Below are positions 50,065 through 58,641 of a stretch of 64,000 nt of DNA, piece by piece (position 1 is the stretch's first letter; each line of letters opens with the position of its first letter). The stretch is from Streptomyces katrae. GTDB taxonomy: Bacteria > Actinomycetota > Actinomycetes > Streptomycetales > Streptomycetaceae. Below the pieces are notes generated by a model. That model was not told the DNA's origin. It saw nothing but the letters and a program-made list of their open reading frames with translations, and did not search any database. The stretch lies in assembly GCF_000717655.1 (NCBI RefSeq), contig NZ_JNZY01000016.1, positions 62,001 through 126,000 on the forward strand, in the 5' to 3' direction. Made by a program: the position numbers and the translations under genes.

Positions 50065-51168
50065 TCAGCGCACGCGGCCGAAGAGCGGGGCCAGGGCCAG
50101 TTCCGCCGCGCCTTCGGCGACGCCGTCCTCGGACGCGGCGACCTCCGGAATCGGGCCGCCCAGGGTGCGGGCCGCCAGGACGCGGCGGACGCCCTGCGTG
50201 AAAACCTCCGGGGCGGAGTCCACCACCCGCCCCCCGAGCCACACCCGGTCCACGTCCAGCAGCGCGACCACGTTCGCAGCGCCCTCGCCCAGGATCCGCG
50301 CTGCCTCCGGGAGGTCGCCGCGGGCCACCGCGGCGAGACAGAGCACCTCCGCGCAACCGCGGCCTCCGCACCGGCAGGGCGGGCCGTCCAGGCTCAGGAC
50401 CTGGTGTCCGAACTCCCCGGCCGCGGACCGCTCCCCCCGGTAGACCTCGCCGTTGAGCCGGAGCCCGGCCCCCAGCCCGGTGCTCAGGTGCAGGTAGAGC
50501 GAGGTTTCGAAGGCACGGCGGCCGGGGGCGGCGGCGCCCGCGCTGGTGTCCTTGTCCAGCACCACCGGCGGGGCCTCGGCTCCGAGCCGCTCCGCCACCG
50601 CCTGCCGCAGCGGGAACCCCTCCCAGTCGGGGTGTCCCGTCACCCGCCCGAGTACGCCCGTCTGCCAGTCCAGCGGCCCCGGCGTGGCGACGCCCACGCC
50701 CAGCAGGGACCGCGTTCCCGCCTCCCCGCACAGCCGGATCACGGCGCGTACGACCTCCTCCGCGGTGGCCTCCGGTCCGGCCCGGAAGTCCAGGGGGCCT
50801 CGGAGCCGGTCGACGACGGTGCCCGCAATGTCCACCCGTACCGCCCGCAGCTCGTCGCGGTCCGCGTGGACGCCGACGGCGTGCCGGGCACCCGAGACCA
50901 GCCGGAGCAGCGTCCGCGGCTTGCCCCCGGTGGACTCGCCGCGCCCGGCTTCGGCGACCAGCCCCTCCGCCCGCAGCCGCGCCGCAATCTTGCTGACGGC
51001 CTGCGGGGTGAGACGTGTGAGCGCCGCGAGGTCAGCGCGGCTGAGGCCTTCGATGCCCGCCTCGCGCAGCAGGCCGAGCACCAGCGCGTCGTTGTGCCCG
51101 CGCAGCGCCGGCAGGTTCACGCCGCTTCCGTTGCCCTTGCTCTCCCGGTCCACCTCTCCATTGTCCAC
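50065..51168 (-). CDS. ROK-family transcriptional repressor
   Basis: A 367-residue regulator. An N-terminal winged helix (about 22-85, LSRADLAALTRLTPQAVSKIAARL) is fused to a ROK sugar-kinase-like domain with GVGVATPGPLDWQTG, AAGEFGHQVL, and the zinc motif CRCGGRGCAE. The full ATP-binding DxGGT motif is not obvious, so it is a sensor rather than a kinase. It is divergent from a Gfo/Idh/MocA oxidoreductase, with an inverted repeat between them. The GTG at 51168 is the longest start; shorter starts are possible. Confidence 0.88.
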   Translation of the reverse strand: MDNGEVDRESKGNGSGVNLPALRGHNDALVLGLLREAGIEGLSRADLAALTRLTPQAVSKIAARLRAEGLVAEAGRGESTGGKPRTLLRLVSGARHAVGVHADRDELRAVRVDIAGTVVDRLRGPLDFRAGPEATAEEVVRAVIRLCGEAGTRSLLGVGVATPGPLDWQTGVLGRVTGHPDWEGFPLRQAVAERLGAEAPPVVLDKDTSAGAAAPGRRAFETSLYLHLSTGLGAGLRLNGEVYRGERSAAGEFGHQVLSLDGPPCRCGGRGCAEVLCLAAVARGDLPEAARILGEGAANVVALLDVDRVWLGGRVVDSAPEVFTQGVRRVLAARTLGGPIPEVAASEDGVAEGAAELALAPLFGRVR

Positions 51169-51182
51169 CCTCCTTGCACTTA

Positions 51183-51197
51183 GGCAACACTGTTGCC
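51183..51197. promoter_or_regulatory. Putative ROK operator GGCAAC-ACT-GTTGCC
   Basis: A perfect 6+3+6 inverted repeat lies in the 41-bp gap between the divergent ROK repressor and oxidoreductase genes, where it would block both promoters. Confidence 0.65.
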
Positions 51198-51209
51198 AAA
51201 GTGGGAGCC

Positions 51210-52316
51210 ATGACCGCCACCACCTCCGCCTCCGCCCCCCTCCGCGTCGGCCTCGTCGGCTACGGACTCGCCGGCTCCGTCTTCCATGCGCCGCTCGTCT
51301 CGGCCACGGACGGCCTCGTCCTCGACACGGTCGTCACCTCCGACCCCGGCCGGCAGGCCCAGGCGCGCGAGGCGTACCCCGGCGTCCGGATCGTCGGCTC
51401 CGCGCAGGAGCTCTGGGACCTCACCCCGGCCCTCGACCTGATCGTCGTCGCCTCCCCCAACAAGACCCACGTCCCGCTCGCCAGCGCCGCGCTCAACGCC
51501 GGCGTCCCGGTCGTCGTGGACAAGCCGCTCGCCGCCACCGCCGCCGAGGCCCGCGAACTCGCCGCCCTCGCCGACAAGACCGGCACGTTCCTGTCCGTGT
51601 TCCAGAACCGCCGCTGGGACAACGACTTCCTCACCCTGCGCCGCCTCCTCGCCGACGGCGAACTCGGCGAGATCCAGCGCTTCGAGTCCCGGTTCGAGCG
51701 GTGGCGCCCGCAGCTCAAGGGCGGCTGGCGCGAGTCCGGGGCCCCGGAGGAGGTCGGCGGCCTGCTGTACGACCTCGGCAGCCATGTCGTCGACCAGGCG
51801 CTGGTGCTGTTCGGCCCGGCCGTGCGCGTGTACGCGGAGACCGACGTACGCCGCCCCGGCGCCGAGGCGGACGACGACACCTTCATCGCCGTCACGCATG
51901 CGAACGGCGTCCGTTCCCACTTCTACGTCAGCGCCACCACCGCGCAGCTGGGTCCGCGCTTCCGTGTGCTGGGCTCCCGCGCGGGCTACGTGAAGTACGG
52001 GCTGGATCCGCAGGAGGCGGCCCTGCGCGACGGGCAGCGGCCGGGCGTCGGGGAGACCCCGTGGGGCGAGGAGCCCGAGCACCTGTGGGGCCGGGTGGGC
52101 TCCGGCGAGTCCCCGCTGACCGGCGGCGGGGCCCCGGTGCCGACCGTGCCGGGCGACTACCCCGCGTACTACGCGGCGGTGGCGGCGGCCCTGCGCGAAG
52201 GCGGCCCGGCGCCGGTCAGCGCGCACGAGGCTGCGCAGTGCCTTGCGGTGCTGGAGGCGGCGCGGATCTCGTCCCGGGACGGAGTGACCGTAGAGCTGGG
52301 TGCCGCCATGTCTTGA
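51210..52316 (+). CDS. Gfo/Idh/MocA-family oxidoreductase
   Basis: A 368-residue NAD(P)-dependent dehydrogenase. The N-terminal Rossmann fold has RVGLVGYGLAGSVFHAPLV, and the EKP-type motif appears as VVVDKPLAATAAEA (DKP). FQNRRWDNDFLTL and GSHVVDQALVLFG are characteristic of the oxidoreductase group that acts on sugars or inositols. Substrate unknown; the ROK neighbour suggests a sugar. The ribosome site GGGAG is unusually close (two bases) to the ATG at 51210, so the real start may be slightly downstream. Confidence 0.88.
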   Translation: MTATTSASAPLRVGLVGYGLAGSVFHAPLVSATDGLVLDTVVTSDPGRQAQAREAYPGVRIVGSAQELWDLTPALDLIVVASPNKTHVPLASAALNAGVPVVVDKPLAATAAEARELAALADKTGTFLSVFQNRRWDNDFLTLRRLLADGELGEIQRFESRFERWRPQLKGGWRESGAPEEVGGLLYDLGSHVVDQALVLFGPAVRVYAETDVRRPGAEADDDTFIAVTHANGVRSHFYVSATTAQLGPRFRVLGSRAGYVKYGLDPQEAALRDGQRPGVGETPWGEEPEHLWGRVGSGESPLTGGGAPVPTVPGDYPAYYAAVAAALREGGPAPVSAHEAAQCLAVLEAARISSRDGVTVELGAAMS

Positions 52317-52397
52317 AAATGGACAGTTTGAGGTGCAGGGGCCATCTATCCTGCACAGGTTGTAGATCATCACATGTGTGAAGAACGGAACCTGTCT

Positions 52398-53627
52398 GTG
52401 AAGCTGCCCCGGATCGCATCGGTCGTCGCCACCGCCGCGATGGCCCCGGCCGTCCTGCTCGCGTCTCCGGCCTTCGCCGCCGACTCCCCGGCGCCCGCCG
52501 CACCGGCCGCACCGGCCGCTCCGACCGTGCCGGACCAGACCGCGGACGAACCGGCGGCGCGGCCCGCGGACAGGCCGGCTGCGAAGCCGGAGGACAAGCC
52601 CGCGGACCGGCCCGCGGACAGGCCCGCGGACAAGCCGGCCGAGAACCCGGCCGAGGGCCCCCAGGCGGCGAAGGACCGGGCCGCCATCCAGGCGATCCTC
52701 GCGGACCCGTCGAGCGGGCCGGGCGTACGCGAGGCGGCCGAGAAGGCGCTCAGGGGATCGGCCGCGGACATGCGGAAGTTCCTCGAGGTGGAGTGGGCCC
52801 GCGAGCAGCTCACCGACGACCGGGTACGGGTCTCGCAGATCATCAGCGCCGGCGGCCCGGCCGTACAGAAGGCCGGCAAGGCCGCACTGAAGGCGGACAC
52901 CCAGGCCGCGCTGACCGAGTTCCTCGAGAACGGACAGCACACGGCCCGCTTCGAGGACGACAGGGTCGAGCTGGCGCGCATGCTCGACGGGGCCGGCCGC
53001 GGGATCACCGAGGCGGTCAACCGGCTGCTGGACAGCGGGACGCCGGAGGAGGTCCGCGAGTTCGTCGCGCACGGGCAGCACAAGATCCGGGCGGTGGACG
53101 ACCGGGTGGCGCTGTTCGCGATGCTCGACGGCGCCGGCCCGGGCCTCAAGGAGGGCATCATCCGCCTCCTGAAGGGGAACCCGACCCCGGCGGAGCTGCG
53201 CACGTTCGTGACGACCACGCAGCACGAGCTGCGCGACGACGACAACATGGTCCTGATCTGGGCGATGCTCAACAAGGCCGGCCCGGAACTGAAGAAGGCC
53301 GCGATCACCGCGATCAATGGCACGCCCGCGGACCGCGTCGAGTTCCTGAAGACCGGGCAGTTCACGGCACGCGACAAGGACAAGGCCGCCGCCGACGCGC
53401 AGAGCGGCAAGACGGACGCGGGCAAGGACGGCAGCGTCCGGCACACGGTGGCCACAGGCACGACGGCGAACGGCACCACCCAGCTGACCGCGGTGGGCGG
53501 GTCCGGCACGCTCGCGAGCACGGGCACCCGGACCGCCCTGATCGCGGGCGGCGGCGCCGCGGCGCTCGGCGCGGGCGCGGGCCTGGTCTTCGCCGGCCGC
53601 CGACGCCGCGGGTCCTCGAAGGGCTGA
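52398..53627 (+). CDS. ALF-repeat surface protein with LAxTG sorting signal
   Basis: A 409-residue exported protein. Signal peptide (about 1-28), an Ala/Pro region, then a stalk of PADRPADKP units (about 52-82). Five helical repeats of about 50 residues follow (about 90-340), each with DDRV-x-(L/I)-x(3)-(L/M)-x-(A/G)-(A/G)GP and ending F(L/V)xxGQH. Last comes LASTG, a hydrophobic helix and GRRRRG. The repeats match the short ALF repeats of actinobacteria. A class E sortase encoded nearby can attach it to the wall. The GTG at 52398 fits the signal peptide and has GGAA; the ATG at 52374 lacks a ribosome site. Confidence 0.84.
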   Translation: MKLPRIASVVATAAMAPAVLLASPAFAADSPAPAAPAAPAAPTVPDQTADEPAARPADRPAAKPEDKPADRPADRPADKPAENPAEGPQAAKDRAAIQAILADPSSGPGVREAAEKALRGSAADMRKFLEVEWAREQLTDDRVRVSQIISAGGPAVQKAGKAALKADTQAALTEFLENGQHTARFEDDRVELARMLDGAGRGITEAVNRLLDSGTPEEVREFVAHGQHKIRAVDDRVALFAMLDGAGPGLKEGIIRLLKGNPTPAELRTFVTTTQHELRDDDNMVLIWAMLNKAGPELKKAAITAINGTPADRVEFLKTGQFTARDKDKAAADAQSGKTDAGKDGSVRHTVATGTTANGTTQLTAVGGSGTLASTGTRTALIAGGGAAALGAGAGLVFAGRRRRGSSKG

Positions 53628-53676
53628 CCGGCCGGCACCGCGTCCGTACGCACGCATCCGGAGGTGACCGGAGGGG

Positions 53677-53704
53677 AGGGGGGACCGCCAAAGGCGGCCC
53701 CCCT
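53677..53704. terminator. Terminator between ALF and FAH genes
   Basis: A GC hairpin (53677-53689 with 53693-53704, one A-C mismatch, AAA loop) lies between convergent stops at 53627 and 53729. Confidence 0.7.
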
Positions 53705-53728
53705 CACGCTTCGCCCGCCCGCTCGCGG

Positions 53729-54586
53729 CTACGCGCTCTTGAACTCCTGGCGCTGACGCCCGAGGCCCTCGATCTCCAGCTCCACGACGTCACCGGCGCG
53801 CAGGTACGGCTTCGGCTCCGGCTGGCCCATGGCCACTCCCGCCGGGGTGCCGGTGACGATGACATCGCCCGGGTACAGGGTCATGAACTGGCTCAGGTAC
53901 CGGACGACCTCGCCGACCGGGAAGATCTGGTCGGCGGTGTTTCCGTCCTGCCTGAGCTCGCCGTTGACCCACAGCTTCACGTCAAGGACCTGCGGGTCCT
54001 CGACCTCGTCGGCGGTGACCAGCCACGGCCCCAGCGGGGTGAACGTCTCGCAGTTCTTGCCCTTGTCCCAGGTGCCGCCGCGCTCGATCTGGAACTCGCG
54101 CTCCGAGACGTCGTTGACCAGCGTGTATCCGCCCACGTGCGCCAGGCCCTCCGCAGCGGAGGACAGGTAGCGGGCGGCGGCGCCGATGACGACGCCGAGC
54201 TCGGCCTCCCAGTCGGTCTTCACGCTGCCGCGCGGGATCAGCACGGTGTCGTCCGGGCCGACCACGGTGTCCGCGGCCTTGAGGAACAGGATGGGCTCGG
54301 CCGGCGGCTCCGCACCGATCTCGGCCGCGTGCCCGAAGTAGTTCAGCCCGATGCCCACGATCTTGCCGATCCTGCCCACCGGCGCACCGATCCGCAGGCC
54401 CTCCGCGTCCAGCACCGGAAGCTCGCCGGCCGCCGCCGCGTCCCGTACCCGGGACAGCACGGAGTCGTCGGCGAGCAGGGCGCCGTCCACATCCGTGATC
54501 AGGCCGGACAGGTCGCGCAGGGTCCCGTCCTGGTCGAGCAGCGCGGGACGCTCCGCTCCGACCGGTCCGACACGCAGCAGCTTCAT
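53729..54586 (-). CDS. Fumarylacetoacetate hydrolase (FAH) family protein
   Basis: A 285-residue metal-dependent hydrolase/decarboxylase. The FAH core has GIGLNYFGHAAEIGAEPP, LFLKAADTVVGPDDTVLIP, the metal ligands in DWEAELGVVIG, NDVSEREFQ, and VMTGTPAG-like VIVTGTPAGVAMGQ. Members act on acylpyruvates or 2-hydroxyhepta-2,4-diene-dioates; the substrate here is unknown. GGGAGAA precedes the ATG at 54586. Confidence 0.92.
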   Translation of the reverse strand: MKLLRVGPVGAERPALLDQDGTLRDLSGLITDVDGALLADDSVLSRVRDAAAAGELPVLDAEGLRIGAPVGRIGKIVGIGLNYFGHAAEIGAEPPAEPILFLKAADTVVGPDDTVLIPRGSVKTDWEAELGVVIGAAARYLSSAAEGLAHVGGYTLVNDVSEREFQIERGGTWDKGKNCETFTPLGPWLVTADEVEDPQVLDVKLWVNGELRQDGNTADQIFPVGEVVRYLSQFMTLYPGDVIVTGTPAGVAMGQPEPKPYLRAGDVVELEIEGLGRQRQEFKSA

Positions 54587-54707
54587 GGGCATTCTCCCGT
54601 GGTCGTGGGTGGTCGGCCCATGGGCAAGCACGGGCCTGCCGATGGGTTGCGGCCATCGGAGAATTGGTTGATCCTCCAAGATGGCCGCCCCATCCGCAAG
54701 ACCCTGT

Positions 54708-55388
54708 TCACAGACTGGAACGCTCGCGGCCCTCGGCCGCCTCCTTGCGGTACTGGAGCCAGGCCCGCTCCGCCACGGACCATGCGGTGGTGGTCACCAG
54801 GTACAGCCCGGCGGCCAGCGGCACCACGGCCGCCGTGATCAGCGTCCCGAACGACAGCAACGGCAGTACGCCGCCCAGCTTGCGCAGCATCTCCTGCTGC
54901 TCGGCGCTCACCTCGGCGGCGACCCCGGACTTGCCCTTTGCCCGGGGGACGGCCGCCACCGGAGCCGAAGCCGCCGCTGCAGCAGCCAGGGCGGCAGTAC
55001 GCCGCCCCCGAACGGCGCTCCACGCGGCGACCGCCGCAATGGCGGCGAACAGCCCGAGGAAGACCAGCCCCTGCGCCCCGAGGAAGCCGCCGTCCCCGAG
55101 GGCATCGCTCCACCTGGCCCCGAGCGGGGCGGCGAACAGCCGGTGGTCCAGCAGCTCCCCGGACGAGGAGAAGGCCTGGTACATGAGGAAGAACACCGGC
55201 AGCTGGAGCAGTACGGGCAGACATCCGGCCACCGGGGTCGCACCGCGGAACGCGGCCCGGTTCAGCGGATGCAGGGCGAGCCGTACGAGCACGGTGAACA
55301 GCACGATCGCGGCAGCGGTCGCGGACTCGGCCAGTACCGGCTCCAGGAACCGGCCCAGCTCGACAACAAGAGAGGTGAAAACGGACAC
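54708..55388 (-). CDS. YidC/Oxa1-family membrane insertase, accessory paralogue
   Basis: A 226-residue integral membrane protein with the Oxa1 core: IVLFTVLVRLALHPLNRAAF (with the conserved Arg in the groove), LPVLLQLPVFFLMYQAF, LGAQGLVFLGLFAAIAAVAAW, and LPLLSFGTLITAAVVPLAAGLY. It lacks the large periplasmic domain and the long basic tail of the housekeeping YidC, so it is probably a second, specialised insertase. The GTG at 55388 has GGAGGG. It is in line with a small membrane protein and class E sortase genes. Confidence 0.85.
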   Translation of the reverse strand: MSVFTSLVVELGRFLEPVLAESATAAAIVLFTVLVRLALHPLNRAAFRGATPVAGCLPVLLQLPVFFLMYQAFSSSGELLDHRLFAAPLGARWSDALGDGGFLGAQGLVFLGLFAAIAAVAAWSAVRGRRTAALAAAAAASAPVAAVPRAKGKSGVAAEVSAEQQEMLRKLGGVLPLLSFGTLITAAVVPLAAGLYLVTTTAWSVAERAWLQYRKEAAEGRERSSL

Positions 55389-55490
55389 GCGGGCCCTCCG
55401 AGGGGTCTCGTCAACGTCGAAAGAACTGCATTTCGGCGCGACGACCACGAGGGGCACGACGGCAGACCAACAGGAATGGAGCAGGTGCCC

Positions 55491-55829
55491 CTACGCGGCC
55501 GTCAGGACGAGCCGGCCGGGCGCCCTGGGCCGCGACCGGCCCGAGGCATCGGGATCGCGCTGCGGCAGGAACGCAGTGCGCTGCTCACGATCACGTATCG
55601 CGGTGCGTATGCGGTGGGGCGGCACGGGCCGTACCAGCCGGGCGGCGAGCGCCGCGGCACCCACGGCGACGGTGGCGGCGAGCGCGACCACGACGGCCCC
55701 GAGCCCGCGCAGCCCGCCCTCCCCGGCGAACAGCCCGAGGAACCCGAGAAGCCCGGCGAACAGGAGCAGGGAGATCAGGAGGGACATCAGCAGCGGCATC
55801 ACCAGCCGCCCATGATCATGCCGAGCCAT
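55491..55829 (-). CDS. Small membrane protein next to YidC (probably DUF6412-type)
   Basis: A 112-residue protein with two transmembrane helices (about 11-33 and 41-64) and a basic, Pro/Arg-rich cytoplasmic tail. Similar small proteins often sit directly upstream of accessory yidC genes in streptomycetes. The function is unknown; its position suggests a role with the insertase. GGAGG lies about 12 bases upstream of the ATG. Confidence 0.65.
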   Translation of the reverse strand: MARHDHGRLVMPLLMSLLISLLLFAGLLGFLGLFAGEGGLRGLGAVVVALAATVAVGAAALAARLVRPVPPHRIRTAIRDREQRTAFLPQRDPDASGRSRPRAPGRLVLTAA

Positions 55830-55880
55830 ACTGTCCGCCCCCCTCCCGAGATCCGTACTCACTGCATACAAGGACGCGGG

Positions 55881-56660
55881 CTATCTCCTCAAAGTTCCCC
55901 ACACCACGAGCCGATATGTGGAGGTGTATTCGGGAGTGCAGGTGGTGAGCGTGATGTACGCGCCCGGCTCGCCGTACCCGTACTCCGGCCGGACCGTGCT
56001 GCGCGGCACGGGCGCGATCACTCCGGTGTCCCGCTCGCTGGTCTCCGCCAGCACCTTCCCCACCACGTACGTGTACCGCCGCCCCCGTACATCGACGATC
56101 AGCTCGTCCCCCGCCCGCAGCCGGTTGATGTACCGGAACGGCTCGCCGTGGGTGTTGCGGTGCCCGGCGAGCGCGAAGTTCCCCTGCGCCCCGGGCTGCG
56201 CGGTCCCCGGGTAGTGCCCGGCGTACCCCTTGTCCAGCACGGCCCGCTTGTCGACCCCCTGCGCGACGGGCACGACGACACCGAGCCGCGGGATGCGCAG
56301 CACCCCGTACGCCGACTCCGGCGCCGGCGTCGGCCGGGCGGCGGGCGGAGCCGGCGCCGCGGAGGCGACCGGCGCCCCGGACGCAGCAGCGGAAGCAGAA
56401 ACAGAAGGCGCCACGGAAGGCTCCGCAGCCGCGGAGGCATCGGAACCCACATCAGCAGGGAGGCTCCACTCCCTCTCCAACTCCCGGACCTGCTCGTGCG
56501 CGCCGGCGAGGGCCTGCCGGTTGGTCCACCACACCTGGTGCACCACCAGCAACAACACCACCACGCCCACGGTGACGGCCAGTTCGGCGGCGCCCCACAG
56601 CACCCCGGCGAGACCGGCCCGGCGAGAGCGTCGCCCGCTCCCCTGCACCACCACACGCAT
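55881..56660 (-). CDS. Class E sortase
   Basis: A 259-residue membrane-anchored transpeptidase that links LAxTG proteins to peptidoglycan. N-terminal anchor (about 20-42), Ala/Ser/Pro-rich stalk (about 68-116), then sortase fold with His167 in NFALAGHRNTHG, Cys241 in TLTTCTPEYTSTYR, and Arg250. These motifs define class E. The two LAxTG proteins encoded at 48858 and 52398 are the obvious substrates. The start could also be one of two GTG codons up to seven codons upstream. Confidence 0.92.
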   Translation of the reverse strand: MRVVVQGSGRRSRRAGLAGVLWGAAELAVTVGVVVLLLVVHQVWWTNRQALAGAHEQVRELEREWSLPADVGSDASAAAEPSVAPSVSASAAASGAPVASAAPAPPAARPTPAPESAYGVLRIPRLGVVVPVAQGVDKRAVLDKGYAGHYPGTAQPGAQGNFALAGHRNTHGEPFRYINRLRAGDELIVDVRGRRYTYVVGKVLAETSERDTGVIAPVPRSTVRPEYGYGEPGAYITLTTCTPEYTSTYRLVVWGTLRR

Positions 56661-56728
56661 GTGATCCCGCACGGGCTGCACCTTAAGTCCTCCCCCGTCA
56701 ACAGACCAGCCGCAGTACGGTGTGAACC

Positions 56729-57742
56729 ATGCGCCCTGACACGCCTGCCGAGCACATCGCCGAAGCCGAGCGCCTCATCCGCACGGCGACCCGTTACCCC
56801 GAGGACCAGGAGCCTTTGCTCCTCCAGGCCGCGGCCCACCTCGAACTGGGTGACGCCCGGGACCGCGCCAGCGCGCTGTACGACCAGCTCCTCGCCGCCT
56901 CACCCGCCGACCCCCACCTGATCAAGGCGCTCCAGGCCGCGAACCTGTGGGAGTACGGCCACGAGCCCGAGGCCCGCGCCCTCATCCAGGGCATCCGCGC
57001 GGCGGCCCCCGCGGACCCGGCCCCCTGGGAGGTCATTGCGGAAGCCCTCGAAGCCCACGACGAGTTGACCGCCTCGGAGGAGTGCTTCACCCAGGCGGCC
57101 ACCCTCCTGATCACGGAGAGTGCGCCCCTCACCCCGGCCACCACGGCCCTCCTGACGGGCCGCCACCGCGTCCGCCGCCTCCTCGGACTCCCGCACGACG
57201 ACTGGGACATGGTCGCCGACACCCGCCACATCGGCCCGATTCCGCTGGACGAGCTCCACGACCCGAAGCGCATCTGGGCCCTCGGCTCCGACGACCCGGC
57301 CGAGCTCCGCGCCGAGATCGCCCGCCTCCGCGCCGAACTGGGCGACCGACGCGCCGCCCTGTCCCGCCCGTTCCCGGTGGCGATCCTCCACTGGCCCCAG
57401 CGGGAACTGGCCGAGCTCCTCACGTCGTACCCCACGCTGTCGGCGGAGTACCCCTCGCACGAGGCGCACCTGCGGGAGATCGAGACGTCCCTGCGTGCCC
57501 TGGCGGCCTCGGGTACGACGAACCTCGGCATCGTGACGGCGAGCGTCCCCTCGTACGAGGCCTTCGCGGCATCGGAGAAAACCTCCCCGGCCTCCCCGTC
57601 CCTCCTCCCGGAATACGCCACGACCCTGGCAGCCCGCGGCAAAGCCACCCCCTGGCCCCCCACCCCCACGTCCCCCTGCTGGTGCACCTCGGGCAAGCCG
57701 TACGCGGAGTGCCACGGCTCCGCCGAGGCTGAGGGCCGATGA
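56729..57742 (+). CDS. TPR-like protein with C-terminal SEC-C zinc motif
   Basis: A 337-residue soluble protein. TPR-like helices occupy the first ~130 residues (AAAHLELGDARDRASALYDQLLAASPADP). The C-terminus carries CWCTSGKPYAECHG, the SEC-C metal-binding motif (CxCxSGxxxxxCH). SEC-C proteins of this shape are widespread but uncharacterised. Its stop overlaps the NaeI-like gene start (ATGA). This coupling may be an accident of where the restriction island joined the core chromosome. Confidence 0.8.
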   Translation: MRPDTPAEHIAEAERLIRTATRYPEDQEPLLLQAAAHLELGDARDRASALYDQLLAASPADPHLIKALQAANLWEYGHEPEARALIQGIRAAAPADPAPWEVIAEALEAHDELTASEECFTQAATLLITESAPLTPATTALLTGRHRVRRLLGLPHDDWDMVADTRHIGPIPLDELHDPKRIWALGSDDPAELRAEIARLRAELGDRRAALSRPFPVAILHWPQRELAELLTSYPTLSAEYPSHEAHLREIETSLRALAASGTTNLGIVTASVPSYEAFAASEKTSPASPSLLPEYATTLAARGKATPWPPTPTSPCWCTSGKPYAECHGSAEAEGR

Positions 57743-58641
57743 GCAGAGGCCGACGGCTCGTTCTGCAGGAGCCGGGGGAGGTCTGCGTCAATACGCTAGC
57801 CGGAGAGCACGTCCTGCTGGCTCCGGAGCAGGACTCCGAAATGCTGGCCGTGGTGGACTCGCTGCGGACTCGCAACGTTGGGGGGCTCTACACGCGCGCC
57901 ATAGCCAATGCGATCGACTACGTCCTCGACGGCCCCAGGACAGGCCGGTACGACCTGCTGGCCCCCGACGTCCATCCGGGTGAGAAGGCCTCGGTCGGCG
58001 CCAAACTCGAGTACGAGGTACTACGGTCTTTCGGTCTGCCGAAAGAGCCTCCGCTCGACACCCTGATCGCCGACGTGCCCGTCGACATCAAAGCGACCGT
58101 GGGATCCAACTGGTCGATCCCAGCCGAGGCGCAATGCCAGGTCTGCATCTGCACGCAGATACAGCTGGGGAAGAGCAGGCACCGTTCATGGCTGGTCCGC
58201 GCGCACCGTTCCTGGCTCTACCGTGGCGCAGGCAACCGCGATGGCAAGCGTGGGCTCGCGGTGCACGCCCGCGATAACTGGAGCTTTCCGCTTTACGACT
58301 GGACTCCGCTCCCCGTGAATCCCCTGACCCTCCTCACGCCGGAACAAGCCGGGCAGGTGCTGGCCGAGAAGCCGGGTCAGGAGCCGCGGCTCACGATGAT
58401 GTTCCAGTTCCTGGCAGGGCACGTGATCCCGCGCAGCGTGCTCTCGACGGTAGGGGCAGGAAAGCACGACCCTCTGAGGCGCGCCCGGAACGTGAGGGCG
58501 AGCCTGGAACGTGGCGGCCTTACGCTGCTGTGTGGCAAGTTTCCGGAGCAGCGGGACATTGCGGCGGCCCACAAGATCACGCTGGGGCCTGAGGACTGGA
58601 TCGCCTTGCGGATGGACGGAGAGCACAGCAGTGCCGGATGA
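57739..58641 (+). CDS. NaeI-family type II restriction endonuclease
   Basis: A 300-residue type IIE enzyme. From memory of NaeI, the active site aligns with a ~21-residue offset: Glu91, Asp107, Asp116 and Lys118 (VPVDIKAT) for NaeI Glu70, Asp86, Asp95 and Lys97. The ligase-like motif VLDGPRTGR with Leu63 corresponds to the NaeI site where Leu43 replaces the ligase lysine. NaeI cuts GCCGGC and needs a second allosteric site; the same target is likely but unproven. It starts in the stop codon of the SEC-C gene and overlaps vsr by 11 bp. No own promoter is seen. Confidence 0.92.
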   Translation: MSRGRRLVLQEPGEVCVNTLAGEHVLLAPEQDSEMLAVVDSLRTRNVGGLYTRAIANAIDYVLDGPRTGRYDLLAPDVHPGEKASVGAKLEYEVLRSFGLPKEPPLDTLIADVPVDIKATVGSNWSIPAEAQCQVCICTQIQLGKSRHRSWLVRAHRSWLYRGAGNRDGKRGLAVHARDNWSFPLYDWTPLPVNPLTLLTPEQAGQVLAEKPGQEPRLTMMFQFLAGHVIPRSVLSTVGAGKHDPLRRARNVRASLERGGLTLLCGKFPEQRDIAAAHKITLGPEDWIALRMDGEHSSAG

